DNA of 64,000 nucleotides from Peribacillus faecalis (GCF_014712675.1 NZ_JACXSI010000023.1:1-64000), one strand, 5' to 3'. Positions 1-9,600 are shown, counted from the stretch's first letter. The notes: generated by a model not told the origin, from the sequence alone. Numbers and translations: made by a program.

Positions 1-184
1 TCTATCCGGTATTAGCCCCGGTTTCCCGGAGTTATCCCAGTCTTATAGGCAGGTTGCCCACGTGTTACTCACCCGTCCGCCGCTGACTTCAAAGGAGCAA
101 GCTCCTTATCTGTCCGCTCGACTTGCATGTATTAGGCACGCCGCCAGCGTTCGTCCTGAGCCAGGATCAAACTCTCCAAAAAGT
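1..184 (-). rRNA. 16S ribosomal RNA, 5' end (partial)
   Basis: Read on the minus strand, bases 176 downward give the universal 16S start (AGAGTTTGATCCTGGCTCAG) followed by the conserved GACGAACGCTGGCGGCG block and the V1 region. The gene runs off the left edge, so only about 180 bases are present. The mature 5' end is placed near 184 by analogy with Bacillus 16S. It lies next to ygxA, as the rrnD operon does in B. subtilis. Confidence 0.97.
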
Positions 185-316
185 GTTTGATAAAGCTCAT
201 AAAATAAAAAGTTTTGTTTCGGTCAATGCCGAAACGTTTTATTAGAATTAACGTTGACGTTTTTGTTTTGTTTAGTTTTCAAAGATCAATCTGTTGTTTC
301 GAACAGAAGCTTTTTT
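185..316 (-). promoter_or_regulatory. rRNA operon leader with boxA-like antitermination site
   Basis: This is the transcribed leader between the rrn promoters and 16S. At 270-286 (minus strand) there is GATCTTTGAAAACTAAA, the boxA-like sequence found in Bacillus rRNA leaders and bound by the Nus antitermination complex. A hairpin with arms TTTCGGC/GCCGAAA lies near 216-237. The leader function is inferred from position and from the known leader motif. Confidence 0.7.
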
Positions 317-531
317 ATAATAACATCAGCTCGTTTGTTTGTCAACAACTATTTTGTTTTCTTCACTTCGTTCAGAAGCGACCTCGTTAATATACCATCT
401 TAACCTTTCAGTTGTCAATAACTTTTTTGAAATAATTTTCATTCGAAGTTATTTGATGTTATATTGTCTTATTAACTCATCACCTCTTGGCGACGTATAT
501 TAATTTACCATTAAACAATACTATCCGTCAA
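317..531 (-). promoter_or_regulatory. three tandem rrn promoters
   Basis: Three sigma-A type promoters read toward 16S. The nearest has -35 TTGACA at 340-345 and -10 TATTAT at 317-322 with 17 bp spacing. The middle one has TTGACA at 413-418 and TATATT at 389-394 with 18 bp. The farthest has TTGACG at 526-531 and TAAATT at 502-507 with 18 bp. Each is preceded by an A/T-rich stretch that could act as an UP element. Stacked strong promoters are typical of rRNA operons and allow growth-rate control. Confidence 0.8.
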
Positions 532-550
532 TAACTTTTTTAAAAAAATT

Positions 551-1417
551 TCACTTTAATTTATATCGTCTATGATAAAGGCTTTGACCTTTTGTTTCTA
601 CATTAATTACTTCTATTACTTTCTTATCAATTAAGTACTCCAATAGCACCGGCAGATCAACTGAATAATGCTTTAGTCCTTCATGATTCATTAATTCATT
701 AATCGTCCAAGCGTCTTCTTTTTCAGATAAGATTCCAACAAAATGTTCCGTTCCCGTTTGCATATGAGAGAAAATAAGGAACTCGCTTGCAAGGAATACT
801 AACTCTAATTTCTTCTCCATTGACTCTTCACTATTGATTAATTCCTCATACAGTTTATAGATTTGCGGTTCGATGTATCTGACTTGTTCCCAGACAGTTA
901 CTTCCGGATAAAAACCGCTATCAATTACTTCCAGGCGCGCTAAATGATGAAGTGCGTGCACCATAAAATTATACGCATCCAAATAATGTCCTCTATCAAA
1001 CAGCAATTTGCCATCCGTATATCTTCTGACTAACTTGGCAAACTCTAAGCCTTTTTTCAAATTACGTCCATTAAACGGGAATTCTTTTATTTCTTGCTTT
1101 AACTTGGCGATATTCTCATTTCTGTCAAATATGATTCTTCCATGATGGAGCCATTCCGTTAATCTTCGATTGCTGCCGAGCACCAGCCATTCATCCAACT
1201 GTTCCTTACTGACTGTATATAATGCTGCTTTTTGTTCTTCATATGAATAATGTTTCACCATTAAAGGCACTTCTTTTTTCTCAGTAATAACAAGTAGGAT
1301 ATAATCAAAAGAATCTGTGCTATATGACTCAAAACTTCTTTTTTCAATGAGAAGTATACCTAGAGTTGACGGCGAACTTGCCCTTTCTTGATATATAGGT
1401 CGCAATATGTCATCCAT
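551..1417 (-). CDS. ygxA: YgxA family nucleotidyltransferase-like protein
   Basis: A 288-residue soluble protein resembling B. subtilis YgxA, whose gene also sits between perR/ygzB and an rRNA operon. The N-terminal ~110 residues look like a degenerate nucleotidyltransferase fold (annotated as nucleotidyltransferase-like in the family). The rest is helical with an extended C-terminal winged-helix-like part (ELMNHEGLKHY...LLEYLIDKKVIEV). No catalytic motif is convincing by eye, so activity is unknown. An SD (GGAGGAATG) precedes the ATG. The gene ends close to the rrn promoters and may be transcribed through toward the rRNA operon. Identity rests on sequence likeness and synteny. Confidence 0.85.
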   Translation of the reverse strand: MDDILRPIYQERASSPSTLGILLIEKRSFESYSTDSFDYILLVITEKKEVPLMVKHYSYEEQKAALYTVSKEQLDEWLVLGSNRRLTEWLHHGRIIFDRNENIAKLKQEIKEFPFNGRNLKKGLEFAKLVRRYTDGKLLFDRGHYLDAYNFMVHALHHLARLEVIDSGFYPEVTVWEQVRYIEPQIYKLYEELINSEESMEKKLELVFLASEFLIFSHMQTGTEHFVGILSEKEDAWTINELMNHEGLKHYSVDLPVLLEYLIDKKVIEVINVETKGQSLYHRRYKLK

Positions 1418-1587
1418 TTCTCATTCCTCCAAATATTTAATCCGTTGTATTGATTTCGACATTACTATTATAATTCCTTCTAACATTTTCAACAAATTTC
1501 GACAAAGTTTTGTAAATAATTTCGAAGCCTCCGTACACAATCACTATTTTATGGAAAATGTGGTATATTTTAAATGGAGGGATGAGG

Positions 1588-1941
1588 ATGGCGAAACCAA
1601 AAAACAAAATCAATAAGATCAGGACTATTGCTCTAAGCTTAGTTTTCATCAGTATGATTGTGATGTACGGCGGAATCTTTTTCAAATCATCACCGATTAT
1701 TATGACCATTTTTATGGTATTAGGTTTACTGTGTATTGTTGCCAGTACCGTCGTATATTTTTGGATTGGAATGATCTCGACAAACACCGTTCAAGTTGTC
1801 TGCCCAAATTGCAATAAAATTACAAAAGTACTTGGACGAGTAGATATGTGTATGTATTGCGATGAACCGCTGACATTGGACAAGAATTTAGAAGGAAAAG
1901 AATTTAAAGCTTCTTATAACAGAAAAAAAGTTGGCGAGTAA
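1588..1941 (+). CDS. ygzB: YgzB family membrane protein with zinc-ribbon-like tail
   Basis: A 117-residue protein divergent from ygxA. Two hydrophobic segments (about residues 12-34 and 41-66) are followed by a cytosolic tail with paired cysteines (CPNC ... CMYC), a zinc-ribbon-like arrangement. Start 1588 is chosen because GGAGG at 1576-1580 is 7 nt upstream; the in-frame ATGs at 1558 and 1582 lack proper spacing. The resulting length matches B. subtilis YgzB. Function is unknown. Its stop codon lies inside the following terminator hairpin. Confidence 0.85.
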   Translation: MAKPKNKINKIRTIALSLVFISMIVMYGGIFFKSSPIIMTIFMVLGLLCIVASTVVYFWIGMISTNTVQVVCPNCNKITKVLGRVDMCMYCDEPLTLDKNLEGKEFKASYNRKKVGE

Positions 1942-1957
1942 TTACGCCAACTTTTTT
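1923..1957 (+). terminator. intrinsic terminator of ygzB
   Basis: The stem AAAGTTGGCG / CGCCAACTTT, with a short loop, overlaps the last ygzB codons and is followed by a T run. The A run on the other side means it could also stop minus-strand transcription coming from perR. Confidence 0.8.
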
Positions 1958-1965
1958 AGTAAGTA

Positions 1966-2152
1966 TAGAATTTTGGACATAAATGGCTGTCTAACCTTAC
2001 ACCTGCCATGCTCGGTCCTAAGCTGCCTCCCCCAAGAAACCAAAACCGGGTTTCTCGTGTGATTCATCTTAGTCCTGCCGCATGGCTCCTTTTTCATCGA
2101 GGCGAATCTAAGTAGCATATTCCTGATGAAAAAGGACCGGTGACGGTTTTTC
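1966..2152 (-). repeat. modular hairpin repeat, copy 1 (after perR)
   Basis: Read on the minus strand it starts with GAAAAACCGTCACCGGTCC right after the perR TAG stop. It then has an inner hairpin with arms CCTTTTTCATC/GATGAAAAAGG, a GAGAAACCC..GGTTTCTTG hairpin, and ends with GTAAGGTTAGACAGCC. This is a medium-length member without the long cassettes seen in other copies. The frame that stays open here (77 residues) recurs at 11.2 kb only because the repeat recurs. Confidence 0.9.
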
Positions 2153-2590
2153 CTAGTGCGCTGCCTTTGCAACACAACTTGGACATTCTCCGTACACTTC
2201 CATTCGGTGTTGAAACACTTTATAGCCGGTTACATGAGAAGCAAGCTGTTCGACTTCATCTAATCCCGGATAATGAAAATCAACAATCGTACCGCAGTTC
2301 ACACAAATAACATGGTAATGATCGGACGTTGTAAAATCAAAACGGCTGGAAGAATCCCCGTACGTCAATTCTTTTACCAGACCGACTTCACGAAACACCC
2401 GCAAATTGTTGTACACGGTTGCAACACTCATATTTGGGAATTTCCCTTCAAGCGCTTTGTAAATTTCATCAGCTGTAGGATGGGACATTGAGTCGATTAA
2501 ATACTCAAGTATCGCATGACGTTGTGGCGTGATTCGCACATTTGATTTCTTCAGCATATCTAGTGCATCTTTAAGATGGCTTTCTGACAT
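2153..2590 (-). CDS. perR: peroxide-responsive repressor PerR (Fur family)
   Basis: A 145-residue metalloregulator that represses peroxide-stress genes until metal-catalysed histidine oxidation inactivates it. All expected ligands are visible: H37, D85, H91, H93 and D104 form the regulatory site, and C96/C99 with C136/C139 form the structural zinc site. The helix-turn-helix region [27 protein letters not shown] is intact. Start 2590 was chosen over in-frame starts at 2617 and 2596 because AAGGAGG is 9 nt upstream, giving exactly the B. subtilis length. A PerR box lies upstream, so autoregulation is likely. A modular repeat begins immediately after the stop. Confidence 0.97.
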   Translation of the reverse strand: MSESHLKDALDMLKKSNVRITPQRHAILEYLIDSMSHPTADEIYKALEGKFPNMSVATVYNNLRVFREVGLVKELTYGDSSSRFDFTTSDHYHVICVNCGTIVDFHYPGLDEVEQLASHVTGYKVFQHRMEVYGECPSCVAKAAH

Positions 2591-2642
2591 CGTCATGCAC
2601 CTCCTTCCCAAATTCAAAATTTTAATTAAATAGATTATTACT

Positions 2643-2657
2643 TTATAATGTTTATAA
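2643..2657 (-). promoter_or_regulatory. PerR box upstream of perR
   Basis: TTATAATGTTTATAA matches the 7-1-7 PerR consensus TTATAATNATTATAA at all but one defined position. It lies about 55 bp upstream of the perR start, in the promoter region. This fits the known autoregulation of perR in B. subtilis. Confidence 0.75.
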
Positions 2658-2689
2658 TTAGTGTAATCTCTCCGTCACACATTTGTCAA

Positions 2690-3244
2690 TTACTCACTCG
2701 CATGTAATGTAGGCTCTGTGCGATTTAATTGCTGATTTACATATCTCGCGGCAACAAACAGCAAATCTGATAGACGATTTAAATAAGAAAGTACTAATGG
2801 ATTGACTTCCCCTTCTATCCTCACAGCACAACGCTCTGCCCTTCTCACAACTGTTCTAGCCGAATGAAGGGCCGCTCCGCTCGGGTGACCGCCCGGCAAA
2901 ACAAAATTAGTCAGCGGCTGCAATACAGCATCCCATTCATCAATAGTTTTCTCAAGAAAATTAATATGATTCTCCTCTAGTTTCCACAATACTTCTTTCC
3001 CTTCAGGCGTTGCCAATTCAGCTCCTACATGGAACAATTCTGTTTGGATGCGGTGAAATGCTTTTTTGACCCCATCTTTTCCATCAAAATCTTCATCCTC
3101 TATAAAGCTCATAGCTAACCCGATTAAGGAATTGGCTTCATCACACGTTCCGTACGCCTCTACGCGGTCATCTGTTTTAGAAACACGTTGGCCGTACACT
3201 AAAGAGGTTGTACCTTTATCTCCGCTACGCGTATATATTCTCAT
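2690..3244 (-). CDS. cob(I)yrinic acid a,c-diamide adenosyltransferase, PduO type
   Basis: A 184-residue ATP:cob(I)alamin adenosyltransferase of the PduO family (B. subtilis YvqK-like), which makes adenosylcobalamin. The N-terminal ATP-binding signature YTRSGDKGTTSLVYGQRVSK is present. The C-terminal SARTVVRRAERCAVR and LSYLNRLSDLLFVAARYVN motifs hold the conserved Arg/Glu residues of the active site. The start ATG has AGGGAG upstream. The gene sits alone upstream of perR on the same strand; no cobalamin-dependent enzyme is next to it. A Fur/PerR-like box precedes it, so metal or peroxide control is possible. Confidence 0.92.
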   Translation of the reverse strand: MRIYTRSGDKGTTSLVYGQRVSKTDDRVEAYGTCDEANSLIGLAMSFIEDEDFDGKDGVKKAFHRIQTELFHVGAELATPEGKEVLWKLEENHINFLEKTIDEWDAVLQPLTNFVLPGGHPSGAALHSARTVVRRAERCAVRIEGEVNPLVLSYLNRLSDLLFVAARYVNQQLNRTEPTLHASE

Positions 3245-3282
3245 TTAAACAACACTCCCTATTGATATTTACTATAATTAAC

Positions 3283-3297
3283 TGATAATTATTCTTA
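3283..3297 (-). promoter_or_regulatory. possible Fur/PerR-family box
   Basis: TGATAATTATTCTTA fits the 7-1-7 Fur-family consensus TGATAATNATTATCA at 12 of 14 defined positions. It lies about 40 bp upstream of the adenosyltransferase start. A/T-rich background makes chance matches common, so this is a candidate only. Confidence 0.35.
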
Positions 3298-3324
3298 CAA
3301 GTCAAATTATAGGTCTATAAAATA

Positions 3325-3359
3325 GAATAAAAAACACGAACCGAGTGCAGTCCGTGTTT
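3325..3359 (-). terminator. intrinsic terminator facing the minus strand
   Basis: The inverted repeat AAACACG (3353-3359) / CGTGTTT (3332-3338) is followed on the minus strand by TTTATTC. It would end transcripts coming leftward out of bcp and the repeat block before they reach the adenosyltransferase gene. Confidence 0.65.
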
Positions 3360-3391
3360 GAAATGAAAATGTTTTGAGGAGGTACTCCATA

Positions 3392-3541
3392 ATGTATGTA
3401 TATGCAAGAAGTTGTACAACGCCCTCGGACAAACACCTTATTTTTTTGAACTTAGATAGCTGTCTAACCTTATACCTGACATGCTTGAGGCCTACAGGAT
3501 GTAGGTCTCATCGGTGTTGCCACAGGACGTGGCGTTTTTAG
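3392..3541 (+). CDS. possible 49-residue small protein, 3' part formed by repeat
   Basis: An ATG at 3392 has a strong SD (GAGGAGGT at 3376-3383) 8 nt upstream. The first ~18 codons (MYVYARSCTTPSDKHLIF) lie in unique DNA; the remaining codons come from the repeat block on the opposite strand. It may be a genuine short gene whose original 3' end was replaced by repeat sequence, or a chance open frame after a good SD. I do not recognise it. No promoter is obvious. Confidence 0.3.
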   Translation: MYVYARSCTTPSDKHLIFLNLDSCLTLYLTCLRPTGCRSHRCCHRTWRF

Positions 3542-3919
3542 CCGATGTTCATTAATTGCCATCCCTCCCAAGAAACCAAAACCGGTTTTCACGGCGCGGA
3601 GGCTCTCAAGACGAGAGTCACAGCGAAGTTGCTACAGCGCTGTTCCTTCTTAGAATTTGTCTAGCTGCAGCGGCCAGCTCCTCGAGGTCATAAGCCAAAC
3701 CACTCCGGAAATTTTACAATTTCCTACATGATTCGTCTTATGCAGGTTGGAGGCTCTCAGGACGAGAGTCACAGCGACGTTGCTATAGGACGTAGCGTTC
3801 TTAGTCGCTGTTCCTTACTTGTGGGCCACTTCCACATTTTGGTTCCCGCATGTCTCCTTTTTCATTGAAGTGTAGCAAGGAGTCGAATCATAAATAAAAA
3901 AGGACTGGTAACGGTTTTT
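3447..3919 (-). repeat. modular hairpin repeat, copy 2, composite (after bcp)
   Basis: Read on the minus strand it begins with GAAAAACCGTTACC at the bcp stop codon and ends near 3447 with GTATAAGGTTAGACAGC. In order it holds: the 5' inner hairpin; an AGCGAC/GTCGCT cassette (about 3750-3820); the CATAAGACGAATCA...TTGGCTTATG long hairpin ending in GCTAGAC; a second, internally deleted AGCG cassette (about 3597-3650); a degraded GGTTTCTTG hairpin; and an ATCGG/CCGAT cassette (about 3497-3560). It is the longest and most mosaic copy. Confidence 0.9.
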
Positions 3920-4387
3920 CTATAAAGCTTCCTTCACATAGGCCAAAACTTCTTCAATGTGCCCCTTCACTTTAACTTTTCTCCACTCTTTCACTAATTC
4001 GCCTTCTTTATTAATGATGAAAGTCGATCGTTCGATACCCATATATTCTTTGCCGAAATTCTTTTTCAGTTTCCATACATCATAGCTTTTCGCCGCTTCC
4101 TGGTTCTCATCAGACAATAACAAAAACGGCAGCCCGTATTTTTCAATAAATTTCTCATGACGGCTGATCGGATCCGGACTGATACCGAGAACAACCGTGT
4201 TCTCATCTTGGAACTGCTTATGCGAGTCGCGGAAATCACATGCCTCTGTCGTACATCCTGGCGTCATATCTTTCGGGTAAAAATAAAGAACAATATTTCT
4301 GCCGATAAAATCCGATAATGAAACTTCTTTTCCTTCATTAGAAGGTAAAGTGAAATTCGGTGCTTTTTCTCCAATAATCGCTGTCAT
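3920..4387 (-). CDS. bcp: thioredoxin-dependent thiol peroxidase (Bcp, peroxiredoxin)
   Basis: A 155-residue peroxiredoxin of the BCP/PrxQ class that reduces hydroperoxides using thioredoxin. The active-site block FYPKDMTPGCTTEAC carries the peroxidatic C45 and resolving C50 five residues apart, with the conserved T-x-x-C and later R in IERSTFIIN. It corresponds to B. subtilis ygaF. Start 4387 (ATG, GGAGG 9 nt upstream) is preferred over the in-frame TTG at 4396, which touches the SD. It lies between perR and gsaB as in B. subtilis, giving a small peroxide-defence neighbourhood. Confidence 0.95.
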   Translation of the reverse strand: MTAIIGEKAPNFTLPSNEGKEVSLSDFIGRNIVLYFYPKDMTPGCTTEACDFRDSHKQFQDENTVVLGISPDPISRHEKFIEKYGLPFLLLSDENQEAAKSYDVWKLKKNFGKEYMGIERSTFIINKEGELVKEWRKVKVKGHIEEVLAYVKEAL

Positions 4388-4453
4388 TGATTTCAACCTC
4401 CAATCATTACTACCATTAGCGTACTAAAAATACCTTCCTCATTCAAATGACAG

Positions 4454-4876
4454 TTACTGATTCGGATTTATATCCATATCGATGACCGTCCTGACAACAA
4501 ATGCTGCCGGCAGTGTATATCCAATAAATGCTTGAATGGTCGCAATGATTCTCCCTAAGCCAACCGGTATTAATTCACCATATCCCACTGAAAACATCGT
4601 CATTGCACTAAAATAAAATGCAGTCTCAAGTTTCATAAAAAAATGGCCGCTAATCTCCAGACCATGATCGAGCATGACACTTATATCCCGTATTTCAAAC
4701 AGCAAATATATGAGAGCAAAACCAATACAGATGGTTCCGTATAAGCAGGCAAGCCAAAGAAAATGACTGAAAGATATTTTTTGCTTGCCGCCCTCAGCCG
4801 GCAAAAAGAGCACTCGAATACTCATGAACATGCAAAAAACGACTGCCAATGTCAAAAGAAAAAAGTCCACAATCAT
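4454..4876 (-). CDS. two-helix potassium channel protein
   Basis: A 140-residue integral membrane protein with an N-terminal hydrophobic segment (2-27), two further segments (about 38-60 and 105-130), and the K+ selectivity filter TMFSVGYG at 93-100 between them. This is the ion_trans_2 arrangement, and four subunits would form one pore. There is no cytosolic RCK/TrkA domain, so it is a bare pore module with an extra N-terminal helix. Start is ATG with an SD (GAGGGATG) nearby. It stands alone between bcp and gsaB. Gating signal is unknown. Confidence 0.85.
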   Translation of the reverse strand: MIVDFFLLTLAVVFCMFMSIRVLFLPAEGGKQKISFSHFLWLACLYGTICIGFALIYLLFEIRDISVMLDHGLEISGHFFMKLETAFYFSAMTMFSVGYGELIPVGLGRIIATIQAFIGYTLPAAFVVRTVIDMDINPNQ

Positions 4877-5027
4877 CCCTCACTTCTGCTCTCTATTACA
4901 ATTTACTCTTTCTTGTCCATTTTTATGAACATTCCTACAATTTCTATTAATAGAAAACAGTAATAAAGCGGAGTACAATGGTGATACAATGAGTTAGGAC
5001 ATGAAACATGTAAGGAGAGGAATACAA

Positions 5028-6326
5028 TTGAAATTCACTAATTCAGAAGCTTTACATAAAGAAGCATTAGAAGTCATCGTCGGTGGCGTTAACAGTCCGT
5101 CACGCTCTTATAAAGCAGTAGGAGGCGGTTCTCCTGTCACTATGGAAAAAGCGGACGGCGCTTATTTCTGGGATGTGGACGGCAACAAATATATCGATTA
5201 TTTAGCGGCATTTGGACCAATCATCACTGGATTTAACCATCCTCATATCACAAAAGCAATCACAAAGGCAGCTGAAAACGGGGTTCTATACGGTACACCG
5301 ACTCGCCATGAAATTGAGTTCGCTAAAATGATTCAAGAAGCGATTCCTGGCATGGAAAAAGTTCGATTCATGAACTCTGGTACTGAAGCAGTTATGTCAA
5401 CAATCCGTGTTGCACGTGCCTATACTGGACGCGACAAAATCGTAAAATTCGCCGGCTGCTACCACGGACATTCAGACCTGGTGTTAGTTGCAGCAGGATC
5501 TGGCCCTTCAACACTTGGAACACCTGATTCTGCCGGTGTTCCGAAAAGCATCGCGAATGAAGTGATCACAGTTCCGTTCAATGACATCGAAGCATATAAA
5601 GAAACTTTGGCTAAATGGGGTTCTGAAATAGCCGCAGTTCTAGTAGAACCGATTGTCGGTAACTTCGGAATTGTTGAGCCACTTCCAGGTTTCTTAGAAG
5701 AAGTAAACACATTAACACATGATGCTGGCGCTCTAGTTATTTATGATGAAGTCATCACAGCATTCCGCTTCATGTATGGAGGTGCGCAAAACTTACTTGG
5801 TGTTACTCCTGACTTAACTGCACTTGGTAAAATTATCGGCGGCGGTCTTCCGATTGGAGCATACGGCGGCAGAAAAGAAATTATGGATCAAGTTGCTCCT
5901 CTTGGACCTGCCTACCAAGCCGGTACACACGCAGGCAACCCAGCATCAGTTCAAGCAGGTATCGCTTGCCTGGAAGTGTTGAAACAAGAAGGCGTATACG
6001 AAGAGTTCGACCGTTTAGGAAAAATGCTTGAAGACGGTATTTTGGCAGCTGCTGATAAATATAACATGCCAATTACAACAAATCGTCTGAAAGGCGCACT
6101 TACACTTTATTTCACTACAGAAAAAGTAATCAACTATAAACAAGCAGAAGACACTGATGGCGAGATGTTCGCTAAGTTCTTCCATCTAATGCTGAATCAA
6201 GGCGTTAACCTTGCTCCTTCAAAATATGAAGCTTGGTTCCTTACAACAGCTCATACAGAAGAAGATATTAAATATACAATCTCTGCTGTTGAAAATGCCT
6301 TCAAAACGTTACAAGAAGAAAAATAA
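5028..6326 (+). CDS. gsaB: glutamate-1-semialdehyde 2,1-aminomutase
   Basis: A 432-residue PLP enzyme of class-III aminotransferase fold that converts glutamate-1-semialdehyde to 5-aminolevulinate, the heme and cobalamin precursor. Visible features: [15 protein letters not shown] near the N-terminus, the cofactor-phosphate motif MNSGTEA, the aspartate in [11 protein letters not shown], and the Schiff-base lysine K268 in [13 protein letters not shown]. Start is the TTG at 5028, 7 nt after AGGAGAGG; the ATG at 5001 has no SD. B. subtilis has this second isozyme (gsaB, besides hemL) in the same place. A terminator follows directly. Confidence 0.96.
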   Translation: MKFTNSEALHKEALEVIVGGVNSPSRSYKAVGGGSPVTMEKADGAYFWDVDGNKYIDYLAAFGPIITGFNHPHITKAITKAAENGVLYGTPTRHEIEFAKMIQEAIPGMEKVRFMNSGTEAVMSTIRVARAYTGRDKIVKFAGCYHGHSDLVLVAAGSGPSTLGTPDSAGVPKSIANEVITVPFNDIEAYKETLAKWGSEIAAVLVEPIVGNFGIVEPLPGFLEEVNTLTHDAGALVIYDEVITAFRFMYGGAQNLLGVTPDLTALGKIIGGGLPIGAYGGRKEIMDQVAPLGPAYQAGTHAGNPASVQAGIACLEVLKQEGVYEEFDRLGKMLEDGILAAADKYNMPITTNRLKGALTLYFTTEKVINYKQAEDTDGEMFAKFFHLMLNQGVNLAPSKYEAWFLTTAHTEEDIKYTISAVENAFKTLQEEK

Positions 6327-6340
6327 TATGCATTTTTATG

Positions 6341-6380
6341 CAACCTTGAAGATAATTATTCTTCAAGGTTGTTTTATTTC
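6341..6380 (+). terminator. intrinsic terminator of gsaB
   Basis: The stem CAACCTTGAA/TTCAAGGTTG is followed by TTTTATTTC, 15 bp after the gsaB stop. Confidence 0.85.
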
Positions 6381-6661
6381 TCTTGCAAAAAATCATTAAA
6401 AACATTGATTTTATATACTTTTGTTCATAAAATGGACATCTAATATTATCCAATATTTTGCATAAATAATTGATTTCTGAATATTTTGATGATATCATTA
6501 TGTAACGATTCTCTTTTGGTTCATTCCTATTTTCATATAATCCAAAAGTGTTCAATGATTAGAATGGATTATGGATTTTTCAAACCATTTTTTCACATAT
6601 ATCATTTTACTTTAGGAGGTGAACGGCAACCTAAGGCAATCCCTTATGTTTGCCCTTATTT
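6381..6661 (+). promoter_or_regulatory. gltB upstream region: operator-like inverted repeat, distant SD and start-proximal hairpin
   Basis: This A/T-rich leader holds a 7-bp inverted repeat CTTTTGG (6513-6519) / CCAAAAG (6542-6548), a candidate regulator site. A perfect SD (AGGAGGTGA, 6614-6622) lies about 40 nt before the ATG at 6662. Between them AAGGCAA (6634-6640) can pair with TTGCC (6651-6655). No in-frame start exists at normal SD distance because a TAA sits at 6632. Promoter elements are not clear. Confidence 0.45.
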
Positions 6662-9600
6662 ATGACACAGCAATGGAGCCCAAGTTTATTTCATTCGTTC
6701 CGTAACCAAGAACACGATGCTTGCGGAATCGTGTCTTGTATCGAAAAGAAAAGAATTCCCACTCGCGAAAATATATTCACTTGCATTGATGCGTTAGTAA
6801 CGATGAATCATCGTGCCGGATTCATAAACGGTGAAGGTGATGGAGTCGGTATTCATATTGATATTCCGAGAGCGCTCTGGAAGAAAAAATTAAAAGAACA
6901 AGGTTTAGATGCCAATCTTGCAGATTCCGAGCAATTTGTTGTAGGGCATTTTTTTCTGAGTCAAAAAGAAAATAGCAGCACACTGCAAGCCGAAGTTAAG
7001 CAAAAATTTCTCCAATCAGGTTTAACGCTTCTTTTCGAAAGCGATAAAGCCTATAATTCGGATGCTTTAGGTCCGATTGCCATCCAAGAAAATCCGATGT
7101 TCTGGCAAATAGCCTGCATCGCCAACAACCTTACAAAACAAGATCTTTCCAACACACTATTCACTCTTACACATTCAATTGAAGAAAATCTCAACATTCA
7201 TGTCGCTTCGTTAAGTCAATACCATTCCGTATACAAAGTGATGGGCGCCGGGGATATTTTGCCGAAATATTATTCGGATTTAGCAGACCCATTCATTGCT
7301 TCCACCATGACATTAGGACATAACCGTTTCTCTACGAATACACTATCCAGCTTCTTTCGTGTACAACCTTTTAGCGTACTCGGGCATAATGGCGAAATTA
7401 ATACAATCGCAAAACTTCGTGATGAAGCCAAAATGATTGGAGTGCCTCTCGTAAAAGGCGGAAGCGATTCACAAGACTTGAACAGAACAGTTGAAACATT
7501 GATTTGCAGACATAACTATTCGCTTTTCGAAGCAATTGATGTCCTGTTTCCTCCTATCATTAATGAAATTAAAGCTTATTCTCATGAGAAAAGAGATTTA
7601 TACACATATATTCGCGAAGCTTGGGGCCATTTTGCCCAAGGACCTGCCGGCATTATTTCCCGTTTTGGGGACGAAGCCGTATTCTCGGTGGACGCTTTAG
7701 GTTTAAGACCGCTTTGGCAGGTTGAAACAGAGACTTCTTACTTGTTCTCATCTGAACCAGGTATTATTCCGTCAGCAGAGTTTTGCGGTGAGCCAAAGCC
7801 GATTGGACCCGGTGAGAAGATAGGACTCAAATGGGCAGATGGCGATATTAAAGTTTATCCGTACGATTGTTTCCAACAAGAGGTGTATGCACGTTTCTCT
7901 AAACGATTTGAGCTATGTAACGACAGTGAAAGACTGCTTGACCCAAAAATTCATCAGCAGCTTTCCCATAATACTGCTGTCAAAATTCACAATGGCCAAT
8001 ATAAAGCGATGGGTTGGGAACGAGAGCATATTCAATTCATCGAACAGATGGCTGAAAAAGGCGTAGAGCCGATTCGTTCCCTCGGGCATGATGCACCGCT
8101 CGCCGCCTTAAATAAAGAACGGAAAAACATTGCTGATTTCATAAAAGAAAGCGTTGCGGTCGTAACCAATCCAGCAATTGACCGCGATCGTGAAACAGAG
8201 CATTTCTCTACCAGAACAGTAATCGGCAAGCGACCGTCTTTATTTGCTCAAGAAAAAGCGGAGCATGTAGTAGAATTGCTGTCTCCTATTTTAATAGAGG
8301 GCGAAGTTGGGCTTGATTGTTCAAAAGACTTAAACCAGCCTAATTATGATAGCTTTAAAGGATATTTTGAAGATTTGAACTTAACTGCGACATTGTCAAT
8401 TACCTTCCAAGAGGATGAATCCATTGCCGAAGCGTTAGAGCGTCTAAAAAAAGAAGCAATTAACTCAGTGCAAGAAGGGAAAATCATTCTTATTCTTGAT
8501 GACGAGAAAGCACATCAAGAAGGTCATCTATGGCTTGACCCTCACCTAGCGACATCAGCCATCGATCAAGCTTTAGTAGAAAAAAATCTGCGCAGAGAAT
8601 GTTCAATCTTGCTTCGCTCCGGTTCGATCCGCTCCTTGCATGATATCATTACAGCCTACGGACTCGGCGCAAACTTAATTAGCCCTTACTATATGTTCCT
8701 GACTATAGTGACTGAAGAAGATTCAACAAAAGCAGTAAAAAATGTATATACAGCTTTAAATAAAGGTCTTGAGAAAGTAATTTCTACAATCGGCATTCAC
8801 GAGTTGCGCGGATATGGCAGACTGTTCTCCAGTATCGGCCTTCATACAGAAATAGCCGACACATTGAAAATCGTTAATTTCCTTGGTTCTGAAAAGCTAT
8901 CAGCTAATCTTTACTCATTCAAAGAAGATGCTTTTCAGCGTGCCATTGATTTCAATAATGAAAAGGAACGAATCGGAAAAACTTTTAACCTCTTCCCTCG
9001 AATTTGGAAAGCAATCGGCGAAGTGGCTTCATCCGGTACTTATGACGCATATCGCGAAAAGATTACCGAGCAGGAAGAAAATAATCCGACTACCATCCGC
9101 CATTTGACGAGTTTTAAAACAAGCGACAAAAATATTTCGTCTAACGAGGTATCTATTGCTGTCGGCGAACATAGCCTCCCGTTCGTGATCGCATCGATGT
9201 CGTTCGGCTCTCAAAATGAAATAGCTTTCCGCGCCTATGCGGAAGCTGCTAATAGGTTAAATATGATTAGTCTAAACGGCGAAGGCGGAGAAATTAAAGA
9301 TATGCTCGGTAAATATCCGAAAACGCGAGGCCAGCAAGTGGCATCCGGCCGTTTTGGTGTCAATGCTGAACTATTGAATTCCTCCAACTTGCTTGAAATC
9401 AAGATTGGCCAGGGCGCAAAGCCCGGTGAAGGCGGACATTTGCCCGGATCAAAGGTCACTGCCAAAATTGCCGAAGCTCGAAATGCAACAATCGGATCGG
9501 ATTTAATCTCGCCATCTAACAATCATGATATTTACTCAATCGAAGACTTGGCTCAAATGATTCATGAATTGAAAACGGCTAATGACCAGGCACGCGTAGC

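Noticed and set aside
1942-2175. 77-residue open frame on the minus strand
   Set aside because: It lies in repeat copy 1. A similar peptide (MNHTRNP..LVSWGRQLRTEHGRCKVRQ) appears from the copy at 11.2 kb simply because the DNA repeats; there is no SD and other copies have stops in this frame.
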